NCBI GenBank assembly: GCA_947653235.1
Contig: CANTGH010000013.1
Location: 1 to 36,863, forward strand
DNA: 36,863 bases
Direction: 5' to 3'
From: an uncultured Clostridium sp.
GTDB taxonomy: Bacteria > Bacillota > Clostridia > TANB77 > CAG-508
Shown: positions 1-8,120 of the stretch, piece by piece
Layout of the letters: each line of letters begins with the position of its first letter
Numbering within the stretch: position 1 is the first letter of the stretch
Notes under the pieces: model-generated
What the model saw: only the letters and a program-made list of their open reading frames with translations
What the model was told of the DNA's origin: nothing
Databases searched by the model: none
Program-made: the position numbers and the translations under genes

Positions 1-19
1 AACTATAAGTTTTTTGTTT

Positions 20-44
20 CCCCCAGTATAACTGGGGGTTTTCT
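20..44 (+). terminator. Rho-independent terminator of a gene left of the window
   Basis: Perfect 8-bp stem CCCCCAGT/ACTGGGGG with a 3-nt ATA loop (20-38), followed by TTTTC on the plus strand. The same 19 bases recur at 36817-36835 near the right end. No gene for it to end is visible inside the window. Confidence 0.6.
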
Positions 45-58
45 CTAAAGTTAAACAT

Positions 59-126
59 AAAAAATCAACCTTTACAGTTGATTTTTCAATACTTCGCCAA
101 AGTGCGACGATTTTACTTAATGGAGC
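59..126 (-). repeat. tRNA 3'-trailer repeat, copy 1 (with terminator)
   Basis: These 68 bases match 9922-9989 except for a short stretch around positions 95-103. Both copies start at a tRNA CCA end and run through a spacer to a terminator hairpin (arms 60-69 and 77-86: AAAAATCAAC/GTTGATTTTT, 7-nt loop). In the variable stretch each copy can form its own small hairpin: CGC/GCG here, CGTC/GACG in the other copy. Confidence 0.85.
60..86 (-). terminator. Terminator of tRNA-Thr
   Basis: 10-bp perfect stem with a 7-nt loop. The U-tract is formed by the end of the 3' arm on the minus strand. It lies 35 bases behind the tRNA-Thr CCA end and has an identical partner behind tRNA-Gly at 9923-9949. Confidence 0.8.
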
Positions 127-196
127 CAATAGGCGGAATCGAACCGCCGACCTACAGGTTACGAATCTGTTGCTCTACCAACTGAGCTATATTGGC
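121..196 (-). tRNA. tRNA-Thr (anticodon CGT)
   Basis: Full cloverleaf of 76 nt with encoded CCA. The acceptor stem GCCAATA/TATTGGC pairs perfectly, the discriminator is U, and the T arm GGCGG-TTCGATT-CCGCC is standard. The anticodon loop is TTCGTAA, giving CGU, which reads the threonine codon ACG. The anticodon stem is ACAGA/CCTGT, so the pair next to the loop (31:39) is an A-C mismatch. A consensus promoter lies just upstream and a terminator follows. Confidence 0.95.
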
Positions 197-204
197 ATAT
201 CCTT

Positions 205-233
205 ATTATAGTTTACTTCTTCAAATTTGTCAA
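205..233 (-). promoter_or_regulatory. Sigma-A promoter of tRNA-Thr
   Basis: On the minus strand, TTGACA (233-228), 17 bases, TATAAT (210-205): a perfect consensus, 8 bases before the mature tRNA 5' end. Confidence 0.9.
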
Positions 234-245
234 TTCTTTTCAGAA

Positions 246-289
246 AAAAAGTAGTATTTACTCCATTTTTATAGCAAATACTACTTTTT
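246..289 (-). terminator. Terminator of the 643-aa gene
   Basis: 14-bp arms AAAAAGTAGTATTT (246-259) and AAATACTACTTTTT (276-289), starting 6 bases after the stop codon at 295-297. It separates this gene from the tRNA-Thr promoter. Confidence 0.8.
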
Positions 290-294
290 CATTT

Positions 295-2226
295 TTAAAT
301 AACACCACTTGTCTTTATATATTCCACAATTCTTTTGATTTCATTGGCTAAGGTATCTTGATATTCTGGCTCTTTTCGGTCATTGGATCGATCATAACCA
401 TATCGGTTTAAAAATCGATAGGTATCAATTTCAATCAATTCTTTTTTGCTTATTTTTTGTGCCACAACAGGAAGATTTTTTCCCATTTTTTGCTCAATAA
501 TACGATTCACTTTGCTATCTGCAATCACAAAATTTTTCTTCAAAATGTCTTTTATTTTTCGCAAATGACTAACATCTTCCAAGACCAATTCATCGTCTTC
601 GTTTTCCTTGATAAACATTTCGATTTCTGCCAATAATTCATGAATACTATAATTATAAGAAAGTAACATTTTAGCTTTAAATGTCTTTTTAATCGCTGTT
701 TGCCTAATTTTAATTTGATCTAGCATCGTAGCATCCAACTTATTTTTTCCTGTAAATCTTCCAATAAATCGTTGAAACTTATTTTTATCTTCAATGATTT
801 CTACATCATCTTCCAATTTTTTAAGTTCCGCTTCACAACGAATATTTTTGATGGTTTCCGCAATTTCTTTTTTTAATTCATTTTCTTCAATAATCGCCAT
901 TTCATCAAATCGGTTTATTTTTTTACCTACCGCTGCTTTGGCATTGTTTAAATAATTAAGCAAAATATTTACTTGTAAATTTACTTCTGAAATTTTGTCT
1001 AATTCTTCTTTATTTTCTGGTAACATCGTATCTATTTTACTGGAAATAGCTTGAACTAGTGCCTCTAATTCTTCTGCTACATTTTTCATTTCAAAAGCAT
1101 TATTGAGTGCCTTGTAATTAGAATCCATCGCTTCTGCGATACGAGCATGATTTTGCTGTTTGGCAATTAAATCTTGAATATTTTTTAATAATGTATCAAC
1201 AACTGCAAGATTTTCTAAGGCTTCCTTTTTGACATCTTCTACTTCTGGTGGTAATTCTTTTTTTTCTGTTTCAGCAGTTTGTTCTGTTTTTTCTTGAAGT
1301 GGTTTGGTAACATTGGCTGGTGCACTATATTTTTCATAAATTAATCGAATTTCATTCTTTATATAAGCTGCAAGGTCTCTTTTCCAATCTAAAATCGTAT
1401 CAATATTTTGTTGTCTGCTATTGAACAATTGTGCTACTTTATCTTTTAAGGAAGTCAGCTCTGTTGTAATTCTTTCTATGTCTTCTAAATCACTTTGCCT
1501 TTCTTCTGGCGTAGTGTCTTGTTGATAAGTTTCTTGTTCTATAGCAAAATTATGTTTGGCAAGTAACTGTTCTAATTTTCGAATATTTTCATATTGAAAA
1601 ACCGTTTCTTGATCTAATTCGATACAATCTTTGATTTTTTGCCCAATTTCATCAGCCTGTTTTCGAATATTTTCAGATAAGTTTGTTCTTTCCTCGTCTG
1701 ATAAAATTTCCCATTCTTGTAATGCTAAATCAATTTGATAAAAATTATCTTTTTTTTCCTTTAAGTTTGTTATATGTGTAAAAGGAAAAATTAATATTTC
1801 ATTTTTCTCTAATTCCATATAAGGAATCGCTGAATCAAGTTTTAATTCCAAATTCACTACCTTGGCACTTGCTTTAGTAGATGTATTCTCCACAATTTCT
1901 TTTTCTGTTTTGGCAAGACAAAACGAATTCATTGAAAAATCTAATTTTAATTGCTCTGCTTCAGCAAGAGATGCTTGTTTATATACCGTAAGATTCTTTG
2001 CTTTGTCTTTTTGTTGGAAGGTTTTAATCATTGCAGAAACCATTAATCCGATGGTTTCAATGGTTTCCTCTAAAATCGTTTTCGAATATTGGAGTTGAGA
2101 ATTTTGCATCATAAAGGATAAATCATTTTCTACTTGCTCTGCCAAAATATGGTTGATTAGTTCGTATGTTTCATTTTTGTATGTTTGGATTGCTTTTAAT
2201 TCTTCTTTCGTTATTTTCAATTTCAT
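295..2226 (-). CDS. Coiled-coil protein with possible degenerate ADP-ribosyltransferase-like N-terminus
   Basis: A 643-residue, charged, helix-rich protein with no signal peptide or membrane segment. The start ATG has GGAGG about 12 bases upstream. Residues 80-160 hold three short patches in the order expected for the ART fold: TVYK (80-83; the usual R is K), FSMNS (97-101; like the STS motif), and NEILIFPFT (142-150), which resembles the EEEVLIPPF strand of vertebrate-type ARTs with E143 in the catalytic position. Two residues before it is K, not the usual E or Q, so activity is doubtful. The rest looks like coiled coil with a proline/glutamate-rich linker near residues 315-335 and a basic patch FIGRFTGKNKLD in the C-terminal third. 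It follows the lon-like gene by 22 bases, so the two are probably co-transcribed. I do not recognise the family as a whole; the ART reading is inference. Confidence 0.55.
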   Translation of the reverse strand: MKLKITKEELKAIQTYKNETYELINHILAEQVENDLSFMMQNSQLQYSKTILEETIETIGLMVSAMIKTFQQKDKAKNLTVYKQASLAEAEQLKLDFSMNSFCLAKTEKEIVENTSTKASAKVVNLELKLDSAIPYMELEKNEILIFPFTHITNLKEKKDNFYQIDLALQEWEILSDEERTNLSENIRKQADEIGQKIKDCIELDQETVFQYENIRKLEQLLAKHNFAIEQETYQQDTTPEERQSDLEDIERITTELTSLKDKVAQLFNSRQQNIDTILDWKRDLAAYIKNEIRLIYEKYSAPANVTKPLQEKTEQTAETEKKELPPEVEDVKKEALENLAVVDTLLKNIQDLIAKQQNHARIAEAMDSNYKALNNAFEMKNVAEELEALVQAISSKIDTMLPENKEELDKISEVNLQVNILLNYLNNAKAAVGKKINRFDEMAIIEENELKKEIAETIKNIRCEAELKKLEDDVEIIEDKNKFQRFIGRFTGKNKLDATMLDQIKIRQTAIKKTFKAKMLLSYNYSIHELLAEIEMFIKENEDDELVLEDVSHLRKIKDILKKNFVIADSKVNRIIEQKMGKNLPVVAQKISKKELIEIDTYRFLNRYGYDRSNDRKEPEYQDTLANEIKRIVEYIKTSGVI

Positions 2227-2248
2227 GGATTTAAGAATCCTCCTTTAT

Positions 2249-4660
2249 TTATTTTTCGAAGCTATTGGCTGCTTTTGAAAATTTCTTTAACTTTTCCATG
2301 GCTAAATAGTTAATCGAACCATTTGGGAAATTACCATTTCGATCTTTTTTTCCAGCTGGTACACCAGTTAAAATCTCGATTCCTTCTTCAATATTTTTCA
2401 CTGCATAAATATGAAATTTCCCATGTTTTACCGAATCGATAATATCATCTGACAAATGCAAATTTCTTACATTTTGTTTTGGAATAATGACACCTTGCTC
2501 GCCATTAAAACCACGCATTTTACAAATTTGATAAAATCCTTCAATTTTTTCATTTACGCCACCAATTGGCTGAATTTCACCTTTTTGGTTAACAGAACCT
2601 GTTACAGCAATCGATTGGTTAATCGGAATATCGGATAAACTTGATAAAATCGCATATGCTTCTGTACTCGAAGCACTATCGCCATCCACTCCACCATATA
2701 ATTGCTCAAAACAAATACTTCCTGTCAGTGATAATGGTGCTTTTTGTGCAAATTGTTCACCCAAATAACCAGACAAAATCAAAACACCCTTTGAATGAGA
2801 AGAACCAGACATTTCTACTTCTCGTTCAATATTAACAATGCCACTTTTTCCAACATACGTATTGGCTGTGATTTTAGCTGGTTTTCCAAAGGAATAATCA
2901 CCAATAGTCATAACCGTTAAACCATTGATTTGACCTATTTTGTAACCTTCTGTTTCAATCAATAAAGTTTCTTCTTGAATCATTTGCAAATATTTAGCAT
3001 CGTATTTTTTTATACGATTGATACGTTCATCTAGAGCCTTTTGAATGTGTTCTTTGGTCACTACTTTGGATTTTCCAATTTTGGCCCAGGTGGAAGCTTC
3101 ACCAATAATTTCACCAATCTCACTAAATTGAGTGGAAATTTTATCTTTGTCACCTGCTATTTTGGAAGCGAATTCTACTACTTTGGCAACTGCTTCTTTA
3201 TCTAAATCAAGTAAATTGGCCTGCTCGCAAAAGCTTTTTACAAATTTTGATAATTTAATAACATTTTCATTTGTTCTTGGTGCACTTTCCTCAAATTCTA
3301 CTTTAATTTTAAATAATTTCTTAAAGTCTTCGTCCACATTCAATAGTGTATGATACATATTTGAACTTCCTACCAATAGCACTTTCAAATCTAATGGAAT
3401 TGGTTTTGGTTTTAGCGAAATTAAAACCATCGAATTTCGTTGTTCTGCCACATTTTCAATGGCTACTTCTTTCACTCTTAACGCTTTTTTCAAAGCTTCA
3501 TAACAAGCTGGATTATTAATCAAATCTCGAATTTGGAAAATAATATATCCCCCATTTGCTTCATGTAACAAGCCTGGTTTTAACATCATGTAATCGGTTT
3601 TTAACATGCCATAATGATTTTCATATTCCAACCTTCCAAAAAGATTGTTATAAGAATAATTGGTATCCATAACAACTGGTGCACCTTCACGTTTGCTATT
3701 ATCCACAAATAAATTAACACGGTAATTCAGCCATGGTTCCCTTAATTCTCTTCTTTGCATATTGTTTGGTTGCTCAGCCATTTGTTTTTCGTCTTCTTCA
3801 GACGCTAGAAAGCAATCAATATTTTTCAAAATATCTTTTTTAACACCATCTAAGTAGGTGCTAATCTTTTTATTTCGTTTATAATTCGATTTTAACGCAT
3901 TAATTTGCATATTAACCGTCATTAAAGCTACATTGGATTGCCAACTCTCAATTTTTTTATCGGATTCTCTTTCAATGGTTTTGATGTCAGATAACGCAGT
4001 AAAAATCATTTCTTGCACTTCTGAGGATTTTTCTTCATATTGAATTTTAATTTCTTGTGGAAGTTTTTCAAATTCTTCTTCTGCAATCGTTTTTCCTTCG
4101 TAAATCGGCATCATGTAAATACCATTATCGGTTGACTTAATCTGAAAACCTTGTTTCATGGTTTTATCATTTAATTTTTTGAGTAAATTTTCTCGTTTAA
4201 TATCATACTCTTGTTTAATAATTTGTTTTTCTTTCTCAAATTCATCGTTATTAAATGTTTTTTTGATGTCTTTTCGAATATCTTTAACAAAACTTTCCAT
4301 ATTTTCTTTAAAAACTTTTCCTTGCCCTGCTGGAAAAGAAATGGCAATTGGTTCATTTGGATCTTCAAAATTATAAATATAGCACCAATCTGAAGGTGTT
4401 TTATCTTTTTGAGCCTTTTTTTCTAAATATTTTTTAGTATACATGGTTTTTCCAACACCCGATGGTCCTTCTAGATACAAATTATAGCCCTTTACATCAA
4501 TATCAACTCCAAATTGTAAGGCTTTTATTCCTCGATCTTGCCCATAAATTAAATCTGAAACATCTTCAATTTCCTTTGTTGTTTCAAATCCAAATACATT
4601 TGGGTTGCAGATATTTTTTAAATCTTTTGGTAATAATTCATTTTCATTGCTTCTTCTCAT
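2249..4660 (-). CDS. Lon-like ATP-dependent protease (LonB/AAA_32 type)
   Basis: Predicted soluble ATP-driven serine protease. The N-terminal AAA+ part carries Walker A GPSGVGKT (about residues 65-72), followed by the long helical insertion typical of the AAA_32/LonB group instead of the Lon substrate-binding domain. The C-terminal protease domain has the Ser-Lys dyad: the serine in GGVDGDSAS and the lysine in GGVNEKIEG, with the intervening SIAVTGSVNQKGEI strand. The start is taken at 4660, because GGGAGG sits 6 bases before this ATG while the upstream ATG at 4675 overlaps that ribosome binding site. This gives 803 aa. There are no transmembrane helices, unlike archaeal LonB. It likely acts in protein quality control; the substrate is unknown. 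The coiled-coil gene follows directly. Confidence 0.85.
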   Translation of the reverse strand: MRRSNENELLPKDLKNICNPNVFGFETTKEIEDVSDLIYGQDRGIKALQFGVDIDVKGYNLYLEGPSGVGKTMYTKKYLEKKAQKDKTPSDWCYIYNFEDPNEPIAISFPAGQGKVFKENMESFVKDIRKDIKKTFNNDEFEKEKQIIKQEYDIKRENLLKKLNDKTMKQGFQIKSTDNGIYMMPIYEGKTIAEEEFEKLPQEIKIQYEEKSSEVQEMIFTALSDIKTIERESDKKIESWQSNVALMTVNMQINALKSNYKRNKKISTYLDGVKKDILKNIDCFLASEEDEKQMAEQPNNMQRRELREPWLNYRVNLFVDNSKREGAPVVMDTNYSYNNLFGRLEYENHYGMLKTDYMMLKPGLLHEANGGYIIFQIRDLINNPACYEALKKALRVKEVAIENVAEQRNSMVLISLKPKPIPLDLKVLLVGSSNMYHTLLNVDEDFKKLFKIKVEFEESAPRTNENVIKLSKFVKSFCEQANLLDLDKEAVAKVVEFASKIAGDKDKISTQFSEIGEIIGEASTWAKIGKSKVVTKEHIQKALDERINRIKKYDAKYLQMIQEETLLIETEGYKIGQINGLTVMTIGDYSFGKPAKITANTYVGKSGIVNIEREVEMSGSSHSKGVLILSGYLGEQFAQKAPLSLTGSICFEQLYGGVDGDSASSTEAYAILSSLSDIPINQSIAVTGSVNQKGEIQPIGGVNEKIEGFYQICKMRGFNGEQGVIIPKQNVRNLHLSDDIIDSVKHGKFHIYAVKNIEEGIEILTGVPAGKKDRNGNFPNGSINYLAMEKLKKFSKAANSFEK

Positions 4661-4724
4661 TTGTATTCCTCCCATTTTTTATTTTATCTTTCTATATTCT
4701 ATCGGAAAAAAAATTTTTTTTCAA

Positions 4725-5180
4725 TCATTTTTTCAAATTATTTACTTTTTTTGACATAATCATTGCATTCTTTTTTCCATGATAATACTTTTTTCGTACA
4801 CCAATTTCCAAAAAACCAGCTTTTCGATACATTCTTTGAGCAATAAAATTCGTTTCATTAACTTCTAAAAAAATGGTTTCAATGCCATTATTTTTTGCAA
4901 TTTCAATAATTTTATTTAATAAATGCGTGCCAATTCCTGTTCCTCTAACTTGTTTTTTGGTTACAATATTCATGATTTCCATTTCTGGCGGATTTAGCAT
5001 CATGCCAGCAAAACCAACAATTTCTTGATTTTGTTTGGCAACGATATAATTTCTATTATCTCCCATCCATTCTGTTTTTAATTGTGATACCGTCCAAAAA
5101 TCATCAAAATCTATCCTTAAATTCTTTTTAAGATTTTCAAAATCATTTAATGTCATATTTTGTATTTTTAAATGTTTCAT
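4725..5180 (-). CDS. rimI: Ribosomal protein S18 alanine N-acetyltransferase
   Basis: GNAT enzyme of 151 aa, the usual RimI length. The acetyl-CoA loop reads RGTGIGTHLL, followed by the NETNFIAQRMYRKAGF segment and the C-terminal YYHGKKNAMIM, where most RimI proteins have YY....DAL.M. The ribosome binding site AGAGG lies inside the last codons of tsaB, whose stop is 1 base before this ATG, so the two are translationally coupled. The tsaE-tsaB-rimI order is conserved across Bacillota. RimI acetylates the N-terminal alanine of S18; some bacterial homologues act on other targets. Confidence 0.88.
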   Translation of the reverse strand: MKHLKIQNMTLNDFENLKKNLRIDFDDFWTVSQLKTEWMGDNRNYIVAKQNQEIVGFAGMMLNPPEMEIMNIVTKKQVRGTGIGTHLLNKIIEIAKNNGIETIFLEVNETNFIAQRMYRKAGFLEIGVRKKYYHGKKNAMIMSKKVNNLKK

Positions 5181-5181
5181 A

Positions 5182-5853
5182 TTATCCTCTATTTTTCATT
5201 CTTTCAGCTTGTGATTTTCGAAGATAGATTGGTAAAAGCGTATCAGGTTGTTGAATATCCTTTTTCAAGATCTTTTGATAAGCAATTTTTCCAGCTAATC
5301 CAGCACTTTGCTCATTGTTTTTCGAAAATTTAGCTTGTGGCAAATTTTTCAAAATCAACTCTTGATGAAGCACTGCCCCATCTCCTATACAAATAAAATT
5401 TTCATAGGATTTTAACTTTTCTATCACTTGTAAAATATCGTCTGCCATAAGCTCTTCTTTAGGTTGATAAGTTTCATCAAAAACACCTGCATATACTTGA
5501 TTATTTCTTGCATCAATCAAAGCCACTTTTGTCTGAAAAGTTTCGTCTCTTCTTGCCAGAATTTCTAACGATGTAACACTCACAACTGGAATTTGACACA
5601 CCTGTGCCATCGCTTTCACACTCGAGACACCAATACGAATTCCTGTAAACGATCCTGGTCCTGTACAACAAGAAATCAAATCCATATCATCCAAAGTCAA
5701 CTGATGATTGGACAAAATTTTAGCCACCATCGGCATCAAATTTTCAGAATGAGTCAAACCATTATTTAAATTGATTTCATCTATTATCTTCTCTTCCTCC
5801 AAAATGGCTACACTGCAAATTTTAGAGGCAGTATCAATTGACAAAATTTTCAT
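5182..5853 (-). CDS. tsaB: tRNA threonylcarbamoyladenosine biosynthesis protein TsaB
   Basis: Inactive ASKHA-fold partner of TsaD in the t6A37 modification of tRNAs that read ANN codons. It is 223 aa with the expected start MKILSIDTAS and the family signature GPGSFTGIRIG (about residues 66-76), followed by SVKAMAQ. The ribosome binding site GGAGAGAGG precedes the ATG. It sits between tsaE, from which it is separated by a 266-base gap with a strong hairpin, and rimI, with which it overlaps functionally. tsaD is not in this window. Confidence 0.93.
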   Translation of the reverse strand: MKILSIDTASKICSVAILEEEKIIDEINLNNGLTHSENLMPMVAKILSNHQLTLDDMDLISCCTGPGSFTGIRIGVSSVKAMAQVCQIPVVSVTSLEILARRDETFQTKVALIDARNNQVYAGVFDETYQPKEELMADDILQVIEKLKSYENFICIGDGAVLHQELILKNLPQAKFSKNNEQSAGLAGKIAYQKILKKDIQQPDTLLPIYLRKSQAERMKNRG

Positions 5854-6099
5854 AATCCTCTCTCCTTTTTTATAACTATATCATATTGAAATAAAAAAGT
5901 ATATAAAATAGCTCAAACTTTTTATGAACCAATCAACTAAATTTTCTTTCATAAGCAAACTTAAAGGTGATTATGGCAATTATGCACATGAAAACATTCT
6001 CTGCCAAAAAAAAATTAATTTGTTCAAACTAAAGTCTTCCAAAAATGAGAGACTTCCGTTTTTTCTTATCAAGCTAAAGTTAACATCGTAAGATTCCCC

Positions 6100-6140
6100 A
6101 AAATTTCAGTTGTCAATTTTTACTTGACAACTGAAATTTT
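6100..6140 (-). terminator. Hairpin overlapping the tsaE stop codon
   Basis: 17-bp perfect inverted repeat: AAAATTTCAGTTGTCAA (6100-6116), 7-nt loop, and its exact complement (6124-6140). One arm is the last coding stretch of tsaE (residues KISVVK), and the stop codon 6120-6122 lies in the loop. A and T tracts at the ends would let it terminate in either direction. Confidence 0.6.
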
Positions 6141-6545
6141 GACTTTTCGCTTGTTTTCTTCTTCCAAATCACGTGAAAAAACAATATGAATATAATTTGG
6201 GGGTAGAACATCTTCAATGATTTCGCCCCATTCAATAATGCTAACTCCTTTTTCAAAATATTCTTCTCCACCAATGGCTAGAAATTCATCACTATTTTCC
6301 AAACGATACACATCCAAATGATAAATTGGAAACTTTTCTGCTTGATATTCATTTACGATAGTAAAAGTTGGGCTAGAAATTTCGTTTTGTAAACCAAAAT
6401 AGGTTAAAATTCCTTCTGTTAACTTGGTTTTTCCTGAACCTAATTCACCTGTTAAAACAAGAATATCGCCTATTTTTAAATGTTGAGCTATTTTTCTTCC
6501 CAGAGCAATTGTTTCTGCTTCTGAATTTAATATGATTTCTTGCAT
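6120..6545 (-). CDS. tsaE: tRNA t6A biosynthesis ATPase TsaE
   Basis: Small P-loop ATPase that binds the TsaB-TsaD complex and drives the t6A cycle. It is 141 aa, with Walker A GELGSGKT (about residues 34-41), the conserved SSPTFTIVNEY and HLDVYRL segments, and the acidic/hydrophobic EWGEII strand. It is the first gene of the tsaE-tsaB-rimI cluster, behind a TTTACA-17-TATAAT promoter. Its last codons form an arm of a 17-bp hairpin, so readthrough into tsaB may be reduced. Confidence 0.92.
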   Translation of the reverse strand: MQEIILNSEAETIALGRKIAQHLKIGDILVLTGELGSGKTKLTEGILTYFGLQNEISSPTFTIVNEYQAEKFPIYHLDVYRLENSDEFLAIGGEEYFEKGVSIIEWGEIIEDVLPPNYIHIVFSRDLEEENKRKVKISVVK

Positions 6546-6619
6546 GTTTTTTCATCCTTTTTATATGTATTCTATTGAGTTTTTCTATGTCTTATTTCCT
6601 TCACAGTACGTTTTATATT

Positions 6620-6648
6620 ATTATACACACCATCTTTTATTTTGTAAA
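6620..6648 (-). promoter_or_regulatory. Promoter of the tsaE cluster
   Basis: Minus strand: TTTACA (6648-6643), 17 bases, TATAAT (6625-6620), 75 bases upstream of the tsaE start. Confidence 0.65.
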
Positions 6649-6802
6649 GAAAAATATGAGAATTTATCAAATAACCTACTTTGGTAAAAAATCGGCTTTT
6701 ATTGGAACATCTAGCATAGTTATCTATAATATTTTCTATCTATAAAATAAAAAAATTGGTTAATTATAATTTAACATAATTTTATAAATAGCTCAAATAT
6801 AT

Positions 6803-6831
6803 TTGACTTTTTTGGAAAAATATGATAAAAT
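6803..6831 (+). promoter_or_regulatory. Promoter of the small exported protein gene
   Basis: TTGACT (6803-6808), 17 bases, TAAAAT (6826-6831), with an extended TATGA in front of the -10. The promoter at 32103-32131 has the same design and nearly the same sequence around the -10 and start point. Confidence 0.75.
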
Positions 6832-6837
6832 AAAAGT

Positions 6838-6934
6838 AATTTTATTGCATTACACGACTAATGCCTCAGAAAATTTTCAATGAAACTTCTGGAGGGGTCG
6901 TGTAACCTCCAGTTACAAAATGGAGGTGAAATTC
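6838..6934 (+). promoter_or_regulatory. Structured 5' leader with competing Shine-Dalgarno pairings
   Basis: About 95 nt with several mutually exclusive helices. CTGGAGG (6889-6895) pairs with CCTCCAG (6906-6912). The same CCTCC can instead pair with the ribosome binding site TGGAGG (6921-6926). TTCTGGAGG (6887-6895) can also pair with CCTCAGAA (6864-6871) with one bulged G, and TTACACGAC (6850-6858) pairs with GTCGTGTAA (6897-6905). This looks like a translational switch. It matches no riboswitch class that I recognise. The gap between tsaE and this gene holds nothing else that I can see. Confidence 0.6.
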
Positions 6935-7330
6935 ATGATAGGAGCACTTATTGCAGCTGCCTTTACACTTAGTCTTATGTATGATGCGACAGAAAAAGCG
7001 TATTATAAAGACTACATGGCAAAACTCGACAGGGAAAAAGTTGGCAAAACCATAGTTAGAACACCAAAAGAAAGTTTCACTATTTTCACGTTCTCAAGCG
7101 TGCAAGATGCAGTCGAGCCTCCTCAGGAAATCACTTTTGATCCCAATGGAAACTCTTCTCTCAACCCCGAAACCGTTTACATATTACGTGGTTGCGAAAA
7201 ATGCCCTATAGAGGTTTTTGATGGTAAAAACTTCAAAACGGTATCCGAAACTTCTGATCTCTTGACCATAACTGATGGTGAAGATAAGAGTTATGTATAT
7301 CTGAAAATCGTGGAAAAGCAAAGCCGTTAA
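6935..7330 (+). CDS. Small membrane-anchored or exported protein, unknown
   Basis: 131 aa. The start is the ATG at 6935, because GGAGGTG lies 8 bases before it; the upstream in-frame ATG at 6920 is part of that ribosome binding site. Residues 1-15 (MIGALIAAAFTLSLM) form an uncleaved anchor or short signal. The rest is polar and probably outside the cell, with a CEKC pair in the second half. No known domain is recognised. It is the only plus-strand gene in its neighbourhood and has its own promoter, structured leader and terminator. It shares this expression design with the lipoprotein gene at 32219, though the proteins are not obviously similar. Confidence 0.6.
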   Translation: MIGALIAAAFTLSLMYDATEKAYYKDYMAKLDREKVGKTIVRTPKESFTIFTFSSVQDAVEPPQEITFDPNGNSSLNPETVYILRGCEKCPIEVFDGKNFKTVSETSDLLTITDGEDKSYVYLKIVEKQSR

Positions 7331-7340
7331 ACAGAAAAAG

Positions 7341-7382
7341 CAATTCATATTCTTCAATTTTGGGATATGAATTGTTTTTTTA
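7341..7382 (+). terminator. Terminator of the small exported protein gene
   Basis: Arms CAATTCATAT (7341-7350) and ATATGAATTG (7365-7374), then a T-run on the plus strand. Confidence 0.85.
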
Positions 7383-7472
7383 TAAAAAAATTTTCAGTCA
7401 CAAATAAGTATTAGCACTTATTTTAGTATCTTCATATTTCATATAGCTCTATTCCCATAAAGAATGATTATA

Positions 7473-7511
7473 CCATAAAAGGATAGATACAAACTATCTA
7501 TCCTTTTATGG
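7473..7511 (-). terminator. Terminator of the surface protein gene
   Basis: 17-bp perfect stem (7473-7489 with 7495-7511), 5-nt loop, immediately after the stop codon at 7512-7514. On the minus strand it is followed by an AT-rich stretch and no long T-run. Confidence 0.65.
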
Positions 7512-8036
7512 TTATTTTATTCTTATCATATTTACATTTGGTTGTAATAATTCAACTACTGTTCCAGAATTATTTTTTATTCTTATAATATCACCACTAT
7601 TTGCCTTAATCATCACTCCAAAGCTCAAATTCACTGTTTGATAAGCATTTGCTACTGTTTCTCCAACAGTTGTGCCATATACCGTAGCATTATTATGCTC
7701 TAAATAAACGGATAACGTTGTTTCTTTCCCTGTTGATGGTGGTTCATAAATCGTCGTATTAAATTGAATATAATAGTTTCCATCTTTATTAATTATAAAA
7801 TCTGAACTTCCTTCTTGATGTGTTATATCATTTTTTTCTATAACTCTATTAGTATCAAAAGTAATATAGCCTCCAGCTTGTAAATTTTCAGGTGCATAAT
7901 TAAAGCTATTTATATGTGCAGGATTACTATCTGATACAATAACTGTCAAGCTAACATTCCATACTAATAATATTATAATTAGACTAATACTAACAATAAA
8001 ATAGCATACATTACATTTTTTCTCACAACAATACAA
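7512..8036 (-). CDS. Membrane-anchored C1q/BclA-C-like surface protein
   Basis: 174 aa starting at TTG with a GGGGGG run 6 bases upstream. The N-terminus is cysteine-rich (CCEKKCNVC), then a membrane segment spans about residues 11-34 (FIVSISLIIILLVW). The rest is beta-rich and resembles the TNF/C1q-like jelly roll at the end of exosporium BclA-type proteins: GYITFDTN, then FIINKDGNYYIQFNTTI, TVNLSFGVMIKANSGDIIRI and the closing PNVNMIRIK. No collagen-like GXX repeats precede it. It is probably displayed on the cell or spore surface. Isolated gene with its own terminator. Confidence 0.65.
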   Translation of the reverse strand: MYCCEKKCNVCYFIVSISLIIILLVWNVSLTVIVSDSNPAHINSFNYAPENLQAGGYITFDTNRVIEKNDITHQEGSSDFIINKDGNYYIQFNTTIYEPPSTGKETTLSVYLEHNNATVYGTTVGETVANAYQTVNLSFGVMIKANSGDIIRIKNNSGTVVELLQPNVNMIRIK

Positions 8037-8120
8037 TTTTTTCCCCCCCTATTATACTATATGAGAAAATAATATATTTTGATAAATTGTAAGTTGCTTC
8101 TACATTTATTAAAATTTTTT

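Noticed and set aside
2249..4675. The ATG at 4675 as start of the Lon-like gene
   Set aside because: It overlaps the GGGAGG that serves the ATG at 4660.
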